Shown here: positions 1-5,762 of the stretch, one piece after another
Position numbering within the stretch: the stretch's first letter is position 1
Layout: each line of letters starts with the position of its first letter
Origin: Desulfobacteraceae bacterium
GTDB lineage: Bacteria; Desulfobacterota; DSM-4660; Desulfatiglandales; JALVMZ01
Direction: 5' to 3'
NCBI GenBank assembly: GCA_027032655.1
Contig: JALVMZ010000153.1
Span: 1 to 6,028, forward strand
DNA: 6,028 nucleotides
Made by a program: the position numbers and the translations under genes
Notes under the pieces: model-generated
What the model saw: the letters and a program-made list of their open reading frames with translations, nothing else
Database searches by the model: none
What the model was told of the DNA's origin: nothing

Positions 1-1171
1 TTACGCTCTTCCCATCAAGCTCAAAGGCAGGATAGAGACATGAATTAACAGATACACCATTTACAAGCACGGTGCATGCACCACACTCTCCCTCTCCACA
101 GCCCTCTTTTGTGCCTGTAAGATGAAAATTGTCTCTGAGCACATGGAGGAGCATCTTATGGGATTGGACTTCACAATGAACCTCATCCCCATTCAATTTA
201 AAGTGAACCGTTCTCCTAAAAGGGTCGCCATTGTCTATCTTTATATTACCTCCATAAATGGAGTTCTCATTTAAGGAATGAAAACTGCCAAAATAGGGTC
301 TTCTCTTTCTTTTTTCACCCTTTGCCTCTTTTATGGCCTCTTTAATCGCCCTCTTTATGAGAACACCTGAAACTGTGCGTCTGTATTCTTCAGTGGCTCT
401 AACATCTGTTATTGGACTTATTTCTCTCTCAGTCATTTGAGAAATTTCGTTTAGCAGATCATCTGTTACTCTCTGTCCTTCAATTAATTGCTCCACCTTC
501 CTCAATCTCAAGGGAACGGGGGCAACAGCACCCACTGCAAGCCTGCATTTTCTGCAAACATCACCTTCCATCTTAACAAGTGCGGATGCATTTACTATTG
601 CTATATCCTGAGCAAGTCTTCCCATTTTAAGGAATGCACAGCCCATATCCTCATCCATGGGAGGGATATGTATCTTTGTCAGCACCTCATAGGAATTGAG
701 TTTTGTCTTCCCTGGTCCAATGAAGAATTCCTCAATTGGGATGCTCCTGCTACCTCCTGGCCCCTCAATCGTAACACTGGCACCAAGCACAATGAGTGGT
801 GGAGCACTGTCTGCAGAAGGTGCGGCATTACATATATTTCCGCCAATAGTGGCGACATTTCTTACCTGTGGATTTGCAAGTAGTGTTACCGCATCCCAGA
901 GGGCAGGAAAATTTTGAGCAATGGGCTGCTGTGCCTCAATTTCCCTGAATACTGTCATACTCCCTATACTGATACCATTATCCAGTTGAATCCCCCTTAA
1001 CTCATCAATGTGCCTGAGGGAAATCAAGGCATCAGTTTTTACAGCCCTCTTTTTTATTCCAACCAAGATATCAGTTCCACCTGCAATATATCTTGCATTA
1101 TCGTTTAATTTTTCCATTAAATTAAAGGCATCTTTTAATGTCTCTGGTTGAAAATATCTGTATCTAAGCAT
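1..1171 (-). CDS. Fused FAD-binding and 2Fe-2S subunit of a molybdenum hydroxylase (CoxM-CoxS type), C-terminus beyond window
   Basis: The frame is open from ATG at 1171 to the window edge (390 codons, no stop). Residues 1-280 look like the FAD subunit of the CO dehydrogenase/xanthine dehydrogenase family: AGGTD at 30-34 and TIGGN at 108-112 are the two flavin-binding motifs, followed by a CoxM-like C-terminal domain. A basic linker (about 281-320, with KGEKRKRRP) leads to a plant-type 2Fe-2S domain with C358, C363, C366 and C378, the spacing CX4CX2CX11C of CoxS proteins. The second 2Fe-2S domain would lie beyond the edge. Such subunits pass electrons from a molybdopterin subunit via Fe-S to FAD; that large subunit is probably encoded next, outside the window. 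I see no extra cysteine-rich loop like the one carrying a 4Fe-4S cluster in 4-hydroxybenzoyl-CoA reductase. The start is supported by GGAGG (1177-1181) 5 nt upstream. Substrate unknown. Confidence 0.9.
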   Translation of the reverse strand, partial: MLRYRYFQPETLKDAFNLMEKLNDNARYIAGGTDILVGIKKRAVKTDALISLRHIDELRGIQLDNGISIGSMTVFREIEAQQPIAQNFPALWDAVTLLANPQVRNVATIGGNICNAAPSADSAPPLIVLGASVTIEGPGGSRSIPIEEFFIGPGKTKLNSYEVLTKIHIPPMDEDMGCAFLKMGRLAQDIAIVNASALVKMEGDVCRKCRLAVGAVAPVPLRLRKVEQLIEGQRVTDDLLNEISQMTEREISPITDVRATEEYRRTVSGVLIKRAIKEAIKEAKGEKRKRRPYFGSFHSLNENSIYGGNIKIDNGDPFRRTVHFKLNGDEVHCEVQSHKMLLHVLRDNFHLTGTKEGCGEGECGACTVLVNGVSVNSCLYPAFELDGKSV

Positions 1172-1176
1172 GTAAT

Positions 1177-1181
1177 CCTCC
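1177..1181 (-). promoter_or_regulatory. Shine-Dalgarno of the FAD/2Fe-2S subunit gene, at the cassette edge
   Basis: GGAGG on the minus strand lies 5 nt before the ATG at 1171. Its first G (1181) coincides with the predicted last base of the upstream attC site, so the cassette boundary falls inside the ribosome binding site while keeping it intact. Confidence 0.75.
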
Positions 1182-1246
1182 AGCAGAATTAAGCGGCGTG
1201 AAAACGCGCCAGCGTTTTTCACGTCCGCTCCAATGATTTGTTAGAC
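1181..1246 (-). repeat. attC-like recombination site at the end of cassette B, lacking the last half-core
   Basis: On the minus strand the site opens with GTCTAAC (1246-1240), matching the R'' consensus RYYYAAC. A long stem follows, with arms at plus 1212-1228 and 1193-1207 around a 4-nt loop. The R''-side arm carries one extra A relative to its partner, AGCGG(A)CGTG against AGCGGCGTG, plus one more A in a run. An unpaired base at this place and on this side is the typical extrahelical base that sets attC polarity. After the stem comes TTAATTCTGCTG, the same length as the segment running up to the G of the last core in aadA-type attC sites. The expected TTRRRY is absent because the next bases are the ribosome binding site of the 1-1171 gene. 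This is what is expected when a cassette abuts non-cassette DNA. Confidence 0.78.
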
Positions 1247-1494
1247 TCTTTAATAATTACCTCAAAAAATTGCCCTACAGGACGAAAATCAGAAATTTCT
1301 TGTCGACTTAACTTATTTCGAATTTGTTCAAAATACCTCACTGTATCTTCCGCATAAAGTCGTTCTCCACAATGCAAACAAACTTCAGCTTGAACTCGGA
1401 TAATAGCTGTGTGTTTTCCTCCATGTAGGAGTTTTTCCACTTCCTTTTGCTCGAGATCACCGCCACAAATTGGGCATTTTTCAAACGGTTTCAT
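1219..1494 (-). CDS. YgiT-type zinc-finger protein, probable antitoxin (MqsA N-terminal-like)
   Basis: A protein of 91 residues from the preferred start. It has a zinc-binding pair CPICGG near the N-terminus and CLHCGE about 35 residues later, the CxxC...CxxC signature of YgiT/MqsA N-terminal domains, and ends with the VGQFFEV-type segment seen in stand-alone family members. The C-terminal helix-turn-helix of full MqsA is absent. I choose ATG at 1494: AGGAG (1504-1508) lies 9 nt upstream, and the ATG overlaps the stop of the preceding gene as ATGA. Two earlier in-frame ATGs (1527, 1518) have no Shine-Dalgarno. The stop TGA (1219-1221) lies inside the attC stem, so the last residues are encoded by attC. 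Proteins of this type are usually paired with DUF4258 partners, as here. The antitoxin role is inferred from family and pairing. Confidence 0.85.
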   Translation of the reverse strand: MKPFEKCPICGGDLEQKEVEKLLHGGKHTAIIRVQAEVCLHCGERLYAEDTVRYFEQIRNKLSRQEISDFRPVGQFFEVIIKESNKSLERT

Positions 1495-1808
1495 AATCTT
1501 TTTCTCCTTTTTCTCCATTTTATCCATTTATTTGGATCTGGGCGGTATACTGTAATTAGCACAGCCCATTGGGTCAGTTCATTAAATGCCCACACGCTAT
1601 GAACAGGTTCACCACTGAATGTTTCACCATAAATCAGACAACTTGGATAGGGCTTATCATCTGGATACTCCTCTATTATTTCTCCATTAAAAACAGAAAA
1701 ATATATCTCATCAAATGTCAATTTATCGGTTTCAGCCTCTTCATCTGCATGATCTGTAATTCGTATCCGCTTATTGCGTATAGCCTCAATTATGTTGTTA
1801 ATTTCCAT
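1491..1808 (-). CDS. DUF4258 domain protein, probable toxin of a toxin-antitoxin pair
   Basis: A 105-residue protein with the marks of the DUF4258 family: an early histidine in the segment RITDHADEE, the central GEIIEEYPDDKPYPSCLI, the segment EPVHSVWAF, and a C-terminal ITVYRPDPNKW followed by the basic tail RKRRKRL. The family is small, distantly related to the RelE/BrnT toxin fold, and is usually encoded directly upstream of a YgiT-type zinc-finger protein, exactly the arrangement here (ATGA overlap). RNase activity is possible but cannot be shown from sequence. The start at 1808 is the only option because an in-frame stop lies 9 nt upstream. No clear Shine-Dalgarno precedes it, so it may be weakly translated. 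It begins 37 nt inside cassette B. Confidence 0.85.
   Translation of the reverse strand: MEINNIIEAIRNKRIRITDHADEEAETDKLTFDEIYFSVFNGEIIEEYPDDKPYPSCLIYGETFSGEPVHSVWAFNELTQWAVLITVYRPDPNKWIKWRKRRKRL
1504..1508 (-). promoter_or_regulatory. Shine-Dalgarno that decides the YgiT-like start
   Basis: AGGAG on the minus strand, 9 nt before ATG 1494 and inside the end of the DUF4258 gene. It favours the short, translationally coupled form over the 102-residue form starting at 1527. Confidence 0.75.
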
Positions 1809-1839
1809 TTTATCATTTCATCGCTATCATTTTCAGTTG

Positions 1840-1911
1840 GCCTAACGACAAAGCTCACCTCCAGCTATGGAGCGCAGCGGAATAGCAGTCAGGTGGAGCG
1901 GCTTGTTAGGC
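1840..1911 (-). repeat. Complete attC recombination site (72 bp) between cassettes A and B
   Basis: On the minus strand the outer cores are GCCTAAC (1911-1905) and GTTAGGC (1846-1840), perfect inverted 7-mers matching RYYYAAC and GTTRRRY. Inside them, GCTCCACCT near the first core pairs with AGGTGAGC near the second, with one extra C on the R''-side arm, the usual extrahelical-base position. This argues for minus orientation, as does the AACAAGCC start. The centre holds a smaller hairpin, GCTAT...ATAGC, around a C/G-rich loop. The predicted crossover is between 1846 (G) and 1845 (T). The site begins 19 nt after the M24 gene stop, a normal distance for a cassette gene. Confidence 0.88.
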
Positions 1912-3133
1912 CTCTTCTATAAAAAATCACCTATAGCTCAAAAAGATCCCTTGGGCTTTTTGTCAGTATTTCATTTCCTTTATCAGCGATCAAGATCATA
2001 TCTTCCAATTTAACAACGCCAGCATTCTCGTCCATCATGTGCATATCTAAAGCAATTACATAACCATCAGAAACTTCAGAGTCATCGTATTCAGAGAGAA
2101 TAGGCGGCTCATTTAATTCTAATCCTATGCCATGCCCAATCATTCTGCCAGTTCTTCCTTTACTGAAATTTAAAAAAGCTTCAGTAATCTCGAGCTCTTT
2201 TGCCTTTTCTATTGCCATTTTATAAATTTCATTACATTTCAATCCTGGTTTAATATTTTGAATGAGGTAATCAGCGATCTCCTTTAATTGGATATGCAAG
2301 GTTTTAATCTTTTCATTGGCCTTGCCCAAAATATAAGTCCTTGTCTGATCAGCGTGGTAGCCATCTACCAGTGTAGGGATGTCAACAATAACTACATCTC
2401 CCTTTGAAATTACTCTTCTGGAAGGGCCTGCTGGAACTGAGGGGCTCAAGCCAATACCTGTTATTGTATAGACTACTCCGCTAATTTTGAAAAGATTTGG
2501 ACCTGATGAAATAGGGCCTCTACTCATAAAAAAATCAGGTTGTCGGATGAAAAAGATCCCTTCATGCCCTGATAATCTATGAGCATTTTCAACCGCAGCA
2601 GCAAGTTCAAGCTCTGTAATCCCCTCTTTTAAAGTGGACAAGACCGCTTTGTGTCCAGCGTCAATCGATTGGCAAGCCTTCCTGATATTTTTAATTTCTG
2701 AGGGATCCTTCCTTTTCCTCTGTTCTAATATTACAGGGGATAAGTTCATAAATTCATAGCCAGAAAAAATCCTCTTCCATTGAGAAAATTGATTTGCTGG
2801 TAGAATATCTAATTCAGTTCCAACCTTCTGTTTACTATCAAAATTTGAAAATACAGTCTTAAAAATATTTTCTAACCTGCGTTCTTCTATTATTTTTTCT
2901 TTTGGGATAAATGCTTCATTTACCGCAAATTCAAATCCGCTTCTGACAAAAAGAAAATAATCCTCAGGGAGAATCACAAGATAAGATGGCTGAGCCGTGC
3001 CGGTATAATAGAACACATCACGGGAATAGAACAAAACTGCAGCCGATAATGCCAGCTCCTTTATCCTATCCTGTAAATTTTTTATCCTTTTTTCGCATCT
3101 TTTCATAATATTCTCTGTTTAAATAAAACCTAA
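1846..3133 (-). mobile_element. Putative integron gene cassette A (M24 family protein)
   Basis: The unit would start at the TTAGGT half of a GTTAGGT core and end at the complete attC. It is 1288 bp with a single gene, a 27-nt leader and a 19-nt gap between stop and attC, which are cassette-like proportions although the gene is longer than most. A circularised cassette would join its R'' (GCCTAAC) with its own GTTAGGT, complementary except at one outer base. The reasoning for a second cassette is that insertion of cassette B alone at a secondary site would leave only one attC, yet there is a full attC upstream of it. The alternative is that the M24 gene is native to the operon and the GTTAGGT is chance. 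Confidence 0.6.
1931..3106 (-). CDS. M24 family (Xaa-Pro peptidase/creatinase-like) protein with altered active-site residues
   Basis: 391 residues, usual length for Xaa-Pro peptidase-like proteins: an N-terminal creatinase-type domain (about 1-130) and a pita-bread M24 domain (about 135-385). By alignment to aminopeptidase P, metal ligands are D242 and D253 (VDIP...YHADQTRTY, spacing 11 as in the family), H325 (GHGIGL) and E368 (KLEDM). The fourth ligand, normally Glu, appears as D354 (ALDMHMM), and the second conserved His of GHGxGLxxH is N332. Activity and substrate are therefore uncertain; it may cleave a C-N bond other than Xaa-Pro. No signal peptide, so cytoplasmic. A weak Shine-Dalgarno (AGAGA) precedes ATG 3106. 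The gene looks more A+T-rich and Lys/Ile-rich than the ligase and permease genes, and an attC follows its stop, so it is probably a cassette payload rather than an original operon member. Confidence 0.85.
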   Translation of the reverse strand: MKRCEKRIKNLQDRIKELALSAAVLFYSRDVFYYTGTAQPSYLVILPEDYFLFVRSGFEFAVNEAFIPKEKIIEERRLENIFKTVFSNFDSKQKVGTELDILPANQFSQWKRIFSGYEFMNLSPVILEQRKRKDPSEIKNIRKACQSIDAGHKAVLSTLKEGITELELAAAVENAHRLSGHEGIFFIRQPDFFMSRGPISSGPNLFKISGVVYTITGIGLSPSVPAGPSRRVISKGDVVIVDIPTLVDGYHADQTRTYILGKANEKIKTLHIQLKEIADYLIQNIKPGLKCNEIYKMAIEKAKELEITEAFLNFSKGRTGRMIGHGIGLELNEPPILSEYDDSEVSDGYVIALDMHMMDENAGVVKLEDMILIADKGNEILTKSPRDLFEL

Positions 3134-3134
3134 C
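3128..3134 (-). other. Candidate upstream junction core of the cassette array (GTTAGGT)
   Basis: The minus-strand 7-mer GTTAGGT fits the GTTRRRY core at which integron integrases cut. It lies 21 nt upstream of the M24 start and 15 nt after the ligase stop, exactly where a first cassette should begin. A degenerate core of this kind occurs by chance about once per kilobase per strand, so position is the main support. Confidence 0.55.
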
Positions 3135-3149
3135 ATAATCTTTATGGAA

Positions 3150-4442
3150 TTATTGTTCCCTATGATCAAATACCCTCTTGCTCTTTCTCTCAGACCTGGG
3201 AAGTGTGCCATAGTCAACTATCTCCACATTTGCACTCACCATAATCTGCTTCTTTATCTCCTCAGCTATCCTCTTTTTAAGAGCTTCATCTGAAGATGAA
3301 TCAAGTCCTTGCTCCCTTTCAACTTTAAGGGTCATATAGTCCCTTCCATCCTTTCCCCTCTCAAGATGTATCTGATATTCACTTCCAATACCATCTATTG
3401 ATGAAAGGACATGGTCAATCTGTCCTGGATAGATATTCACTGCCCTGAAGATAATCATATCATCTGATCTTCCAAGGATTCTATCATGTCTTGGAAAAAT
3501 AGAGCCACATTTACACTCGCCGGGAATAAGACGGGTAAGGTCCCTTGTGCGGTATCTTATAAGAGGAGCTGCCTCTTTTTTCAGCGTGGTTACCACCATC
3601 TCTCCTGTTTCTCCTTCAGGCACAGGCTTTAATGTGTCGGGGTCTATTATTTCAAGAATGTAGTAATCCGCCCAGTAGTGGATTCCTTCGTGATAAATAC
3701 AGTCAAGTCCTGTGCCGGGACCGTATAGTTCTGTCATTCCAGGGATATCAAACATATGCTCAAGTCCCAAAAGCTCTTTTATCCTTCTTCTCATTGCATC
3801 ACTGGATCTTTCTGAGCCAAATATCATCTTTTTGAGATTTATTCTTTCTCTCAGCCCCCTACGATTGACCTCTTCTGCCATAAGAAGCCCCATTGATGCG
3901 GTGCAGCACATCACCGTTGTTTTAAAGTCTTCCAGGAACTGGCACTGCATATCCAGATTACCGGGACCGGATGGGATGGCCATTGCACCGAATTCCTCAC
4001 ATGCCAGTTGAAATCCCACCCCTGCTGTCCATACACCATAGCCCACAGCAATCTGAACACGATCCGCCCGGGTCAAACCCGCCATCTGATAGCACCTGGC
4101 AAAGAAATGGGTCCAGTCCTGAATATCCTTTTTTGTATAACAGAGGACCTTTCTCTTTCCAGTGGTCCCTGATGAGGCATGTATTCTGACCACATCTTCA
4201 ATGGGAACTGACAGAAGTGGAAAAGGGTATCCTTCCCTCAGGTCATCAGCAGTGGTAAAGGGAAGTTTCTGGAGATCATCCAGGGACCTGATATCATCAG
4301 GAGAGATACCTGCGTCATCAAGCCTCTTTTTGTAAAAAGGAGAGCCATTGTATGCATGCTTCACAGTCCATTTAAGACCCTGAAGCTGGATTTCATAAAT
4401 TTCGTCCATTGTTTTGATATCAGGCATAAAATTCTTTTCCAT
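3150..4442 (-). CDS. Phenylacetate-CoA ligase family adenylate-forming enzyme
   Basis: 430 residues, the normal length of PaaK-type ligases, which activate an (often aromatic) carboxylic acid to its CoA thioester via an acyl-adenylate. Motifs in order: ATP-binding P-loop ASSGTTGK (89-96), GMTELYGPG (235-243), GETGEMVVTT (277-286), LIRYRTRDLT (294-303), GRSDDMI (324-330) and the C-terminal PRSERKSKRV (415-424), whose K420 corresponds to the catalytic lysine of the mobile domain. A CxC pair (C310, C312) sits where many PaaK-like proteins have one. A strong Shine-Dalgarno (AAGGAGG, 4451-4457) directly after the permease stop places ATG 4442 8 nt downstream. It follows the TRAP genes without a gap, so it probably activates the imported acid. 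The residues do not tell phenylacetate from other acids, so I give no gene symbol. Confidence 0.92.
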   Translation of the reverse strand: MEKNFMPDIKTMDEIYEIQLQGLKWTVKHAYNGSPFYKKRLDDAGISPDDIRSLDDLQKLPFTTADDLREGYPFPLLSVPIEDVVRIHASSGTTGKRKVLCYTKKDIQDWTHFFARCYQMAGLTRADRVQIAVGYGVWTAGVGFQLACEEFGAMAIPSGPGNLDMQCQFLEDFKTTVMCCTASMGLLMAEEVNRRGLRERINLKKMIFGSERSSDAMRRRIKELLGLEHMFDIPGMTELYGPGTGLDCIYHEGIHYWADYYILEIIDPDTLKPVPEGETGEMVVTTLKKEAAPLIRYRTRDLTRLIPGECKCGSIFPRHDRILGRSDDMIIFRAVNIYPGQIDHVLSSIDGIGSEYQIHLERGKDGRDYMTLKVEREQGLDSSSDEALKKRIAEEIKKQIMVSANVEIVDYGTLPRSERKSKRVFDHREQ

Positions 4443-4450
4443 TATTATAT

Positions 4451-4457
4451 TCCTCCT
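4451..4457 (-). promoter_or_regulatory. Strong Shine-Dalgarno of the CoA-ligase gene
   Basis: AAGGAGG on the minus strand abuts the stop codon of the TRAP permease gene (4458-4460) and lies 8 nt before ATG 4442. This indicates that the two genes share one transcript. Confidence 0.8.
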
Positions 4458-5762
4458 TTAACGAGCCATATTGGGTATTATAAGCACTATGTCCGGGAAG
4501 ATTATTAGTATTATTATTGACAGTATGCATGCCATTAAGAAAAAGCTTATGCTTTTAAATATGGTTGCAAGCTCTATATCCGGCGCAAGGGCCTTAACAA
4601 CATATATATTTACTCCCACTGGAGGAGTTATTGCCCCCATTGTTGTAACCATGGTTAGGATTATGGAAAACCAGATGGGATCAAACCCGAGTGCAACACC
4701 AAGGGGAAAGAAAATGGGTATGGTTAAAACCAGGAATCCAAGGGAATCCACAAAACAGCCACCAATTAAATATATGATAAGAATAAAGGCAAGGATTACA
4801 TATCGGGAAACAGGAAGTCCTGATGCAAACTCTGCAATCGCATAAGGGAGTCTGGTAACAGCCAGGAATCTACCAAATATTATGGCCCCTGTTACAAGAA
4901 AGAATACCATTGAAGATATCTTAAGTGTATCAATAATGGAAGCTATGATTCCTTTTAGTTTCAATCGCCCAAAGGGGACAGTTACACACAGAGTAAAAAA
5001 GACACCCACTGCACCTGCCTCTGTGGGGGTAAACCATCCCATATAGAGTCCACCCATGACAAGCACAAATATGATAACCGCCTCTATTATTCCATTTAGT
5101 GCCTTTATTTTCTCTTTAAGTGATGTCTTTGGGCCTGCAGGGCCGATATCAGGCCTGATCCTGCACATGACAGATATGGTGAGCACAAATAGTATTCCCA
5201 GCACTATAGCAGGCAGTATTCCACCGAGAAACAGTTTGACTATGGATTGCTCTGTTTGGAGCCCGATTATTATGAGCACCACACTTGGTGGCATAACAGT
5301 TCCAAGGGTTCCTCCTGTTGCCACTGTTCCACTGCTCAGTATGGTGCTGTAATTATATTTTTTCATCTGGGGTAGGGCAACGGTTGCCATTGTGGCTGCT
5401 GTGGCCGTATTTGAGCCACATATTGCTGCGAACAGTTCATCTGCACCTATGGTGGCAATGGCAAGGCCACCCCTCCAGTGTCCGAACCATTTATATGCAA
5501 AGGAATAAAGCCTCTCTGCTATTCCTGAGTTGAAGGCAAGGTATCCCATCAGCACAAAGAGGGGGACCACTGTAAGCCCGTAACTTGAGAAGGTGCTCCA
5601 TATGTCATTTCCCACCATGGTAATGGCTGCATCGAAAGATACCGCATACCAGAATCCAAAAAACCCTACCACACCCATTGCAAAACCAACAGGCATCCCC
5701 AGAAAGAAGAGCACAAATATTAGAGCTAAAATCCCGATTATTCCAAGAACTGTTGGAGTCAC
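4458..5762 (-). CDS. dctM: TRAP transporter large permease subunit (DctM family)
   Basis: 434 residues, the usual size of DctM. It is very hydrophobic, with about 12 membrane segments, beginning with one at roughly 5-25. Family signatures: FAAICGSNTATAATMATVALP (about 111-131), GGTLGTVMPPSV (150-161), GWFTPTEAGAVG (242-253) and GAITPPVGVNIYV (376-388). This inner-membrane subunit moves an organic acid using an ion gradient, with the small DctQ subunit and a periplasmic binding protein. The start codon is GTG at 5762 (not ATG), overlapping the TGA of the upstream DctQ gene as GTGA, with a GGGAG-like ribosome site in the end of that gene. The binding protein gene is not in the window; it may lie upstream beyond 6028. 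The substrate is unknown, but the ligase downstream suggests a carboxylate that is CoA-activated. Confidence 0.95.
   Translation of the reverse strand: MTPTVLGIIGILALIFVLFFLGMPVGFAMGVVGFFGFWYAVSFDAAITMVGNDIWSTFSSYGLTVVPLFVLMGYLAFNSGIAERLYSFAYKWFGHWRGGLAIATIGADELFAAICGSNTATAATMATVALPQMKKYNYSTILSSGTVATGGTLGTVMPPSVVLIIIGLQTEQSIVKLFLGGILPAIVLGILFVLTISVMCRIRPDIGPAGPKTSLKEKIKALNGIIEAVIIFVLVMGGLYMGWFTPTEAGAVGVFFTLCVTVPFGRLKLKGIIASIIDTLKISSMVFFLVTGAIIFGRFLAVTRLPYAIAEFASGLPVSRYVILAFILIIYLIGGCFVDSLGFLVLTIPIFFPLGVALGFDPIWFSIILTMVTTMGAITPPVGVNIYVVKALAPDIELATIFKSISFFLMACILSIIILIIFPDIVLIIPNMAR

Larger units (their letters stand above)
1181..1845 (-). mobile_element. Integron gene cassette B (toxin-antitoxin-like pair)
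   Basis: The unit runs from the TTAGGC half of the upstream attC to the end of its own attC. It carries a 37-nt leader, a DUF4258 gene, an overlapping YgiT-type zinc-finger gene, and an attC that contains the stop codon of the second gene. Two small overlapping genes filling one compact unit and ending inside attC is standard cassette architecture. Toxin-antitoxin cassettes are common in chromosomal integrons, where they are thought to stabilise arrays. Confidence 0.78.
1181..3133 (-). mobile_element. Putative two-cassette integron array inserted in a catabolic operon, no integrase in window
   Basis: Two attC-like sites in the same orientation (1840-1911 and 1181-1246) delimit two gene cassettes co-directional with the flanking operon. 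A GTTRRRY core (GTTAGGT, 3134 down to 3128) precedes the first gene. IntI enzymes cut between G and TT of such a core, so the array would run from 3133 to about 1181. Two hand-counted 60-bp lines inside it gave roughly 27-35% G+C against about 47-58% in lines of the neighbouring ligase gene, though other lines on both sides lie in between. No intI gene is visible. Arrays without integrase are known as CALIN elements. The downstream edge is uncertain by 1-2 nt, and the upstream edge rests on one 7-bp motif. Confidence 0.7.

Noticed and set aside
488..917. Plus-strand open frames of 131 and 73 codons
   Set aside because: They lie opposite the FAD-binding domain, which has clear flavin motifs; their translations show no family features.
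1193..1228. Hairpin as a rho-independent terminator
   Set aside because: On the minus strand the stem is followed by TTAATTCTGC, not a T-run, and its extra unpaired bases and adjacent GTCTAAC core fit attC better.
1495..1527. Longer YgiT-like protein starting at 1527 or 1518
   Set aside because: No Shine-Dalgarno precedes these ATGs, whereas ATG 1494 has AGGAG at 9 nt and an ATGA overlap.
1809..1845. A promoter within the cassette B leader
   Set aside because: Only poor matches to -35 and -10 elements could be drawn by eye.
1840..1911. Plus-strand orientation of the complete attC
   Set aside because: The outer cores are symmetric, but the extra base would then fall on the wrong arm, and the neighbouring genes and the second site agree with minus orientation.
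1569..1922. Plus-strand open frame of 117 codons across the DUF4258 gene and the 72-bp attC
   Set aside because: It is antisense to a recognised gene and runs through a recombination site, with no supporting start signal seen.
3632..4189. Three plus-strand open frames opposite the CoA-ligase gene
   Set aside because: They are shadows of a gene with all adenylate-forming motifs.
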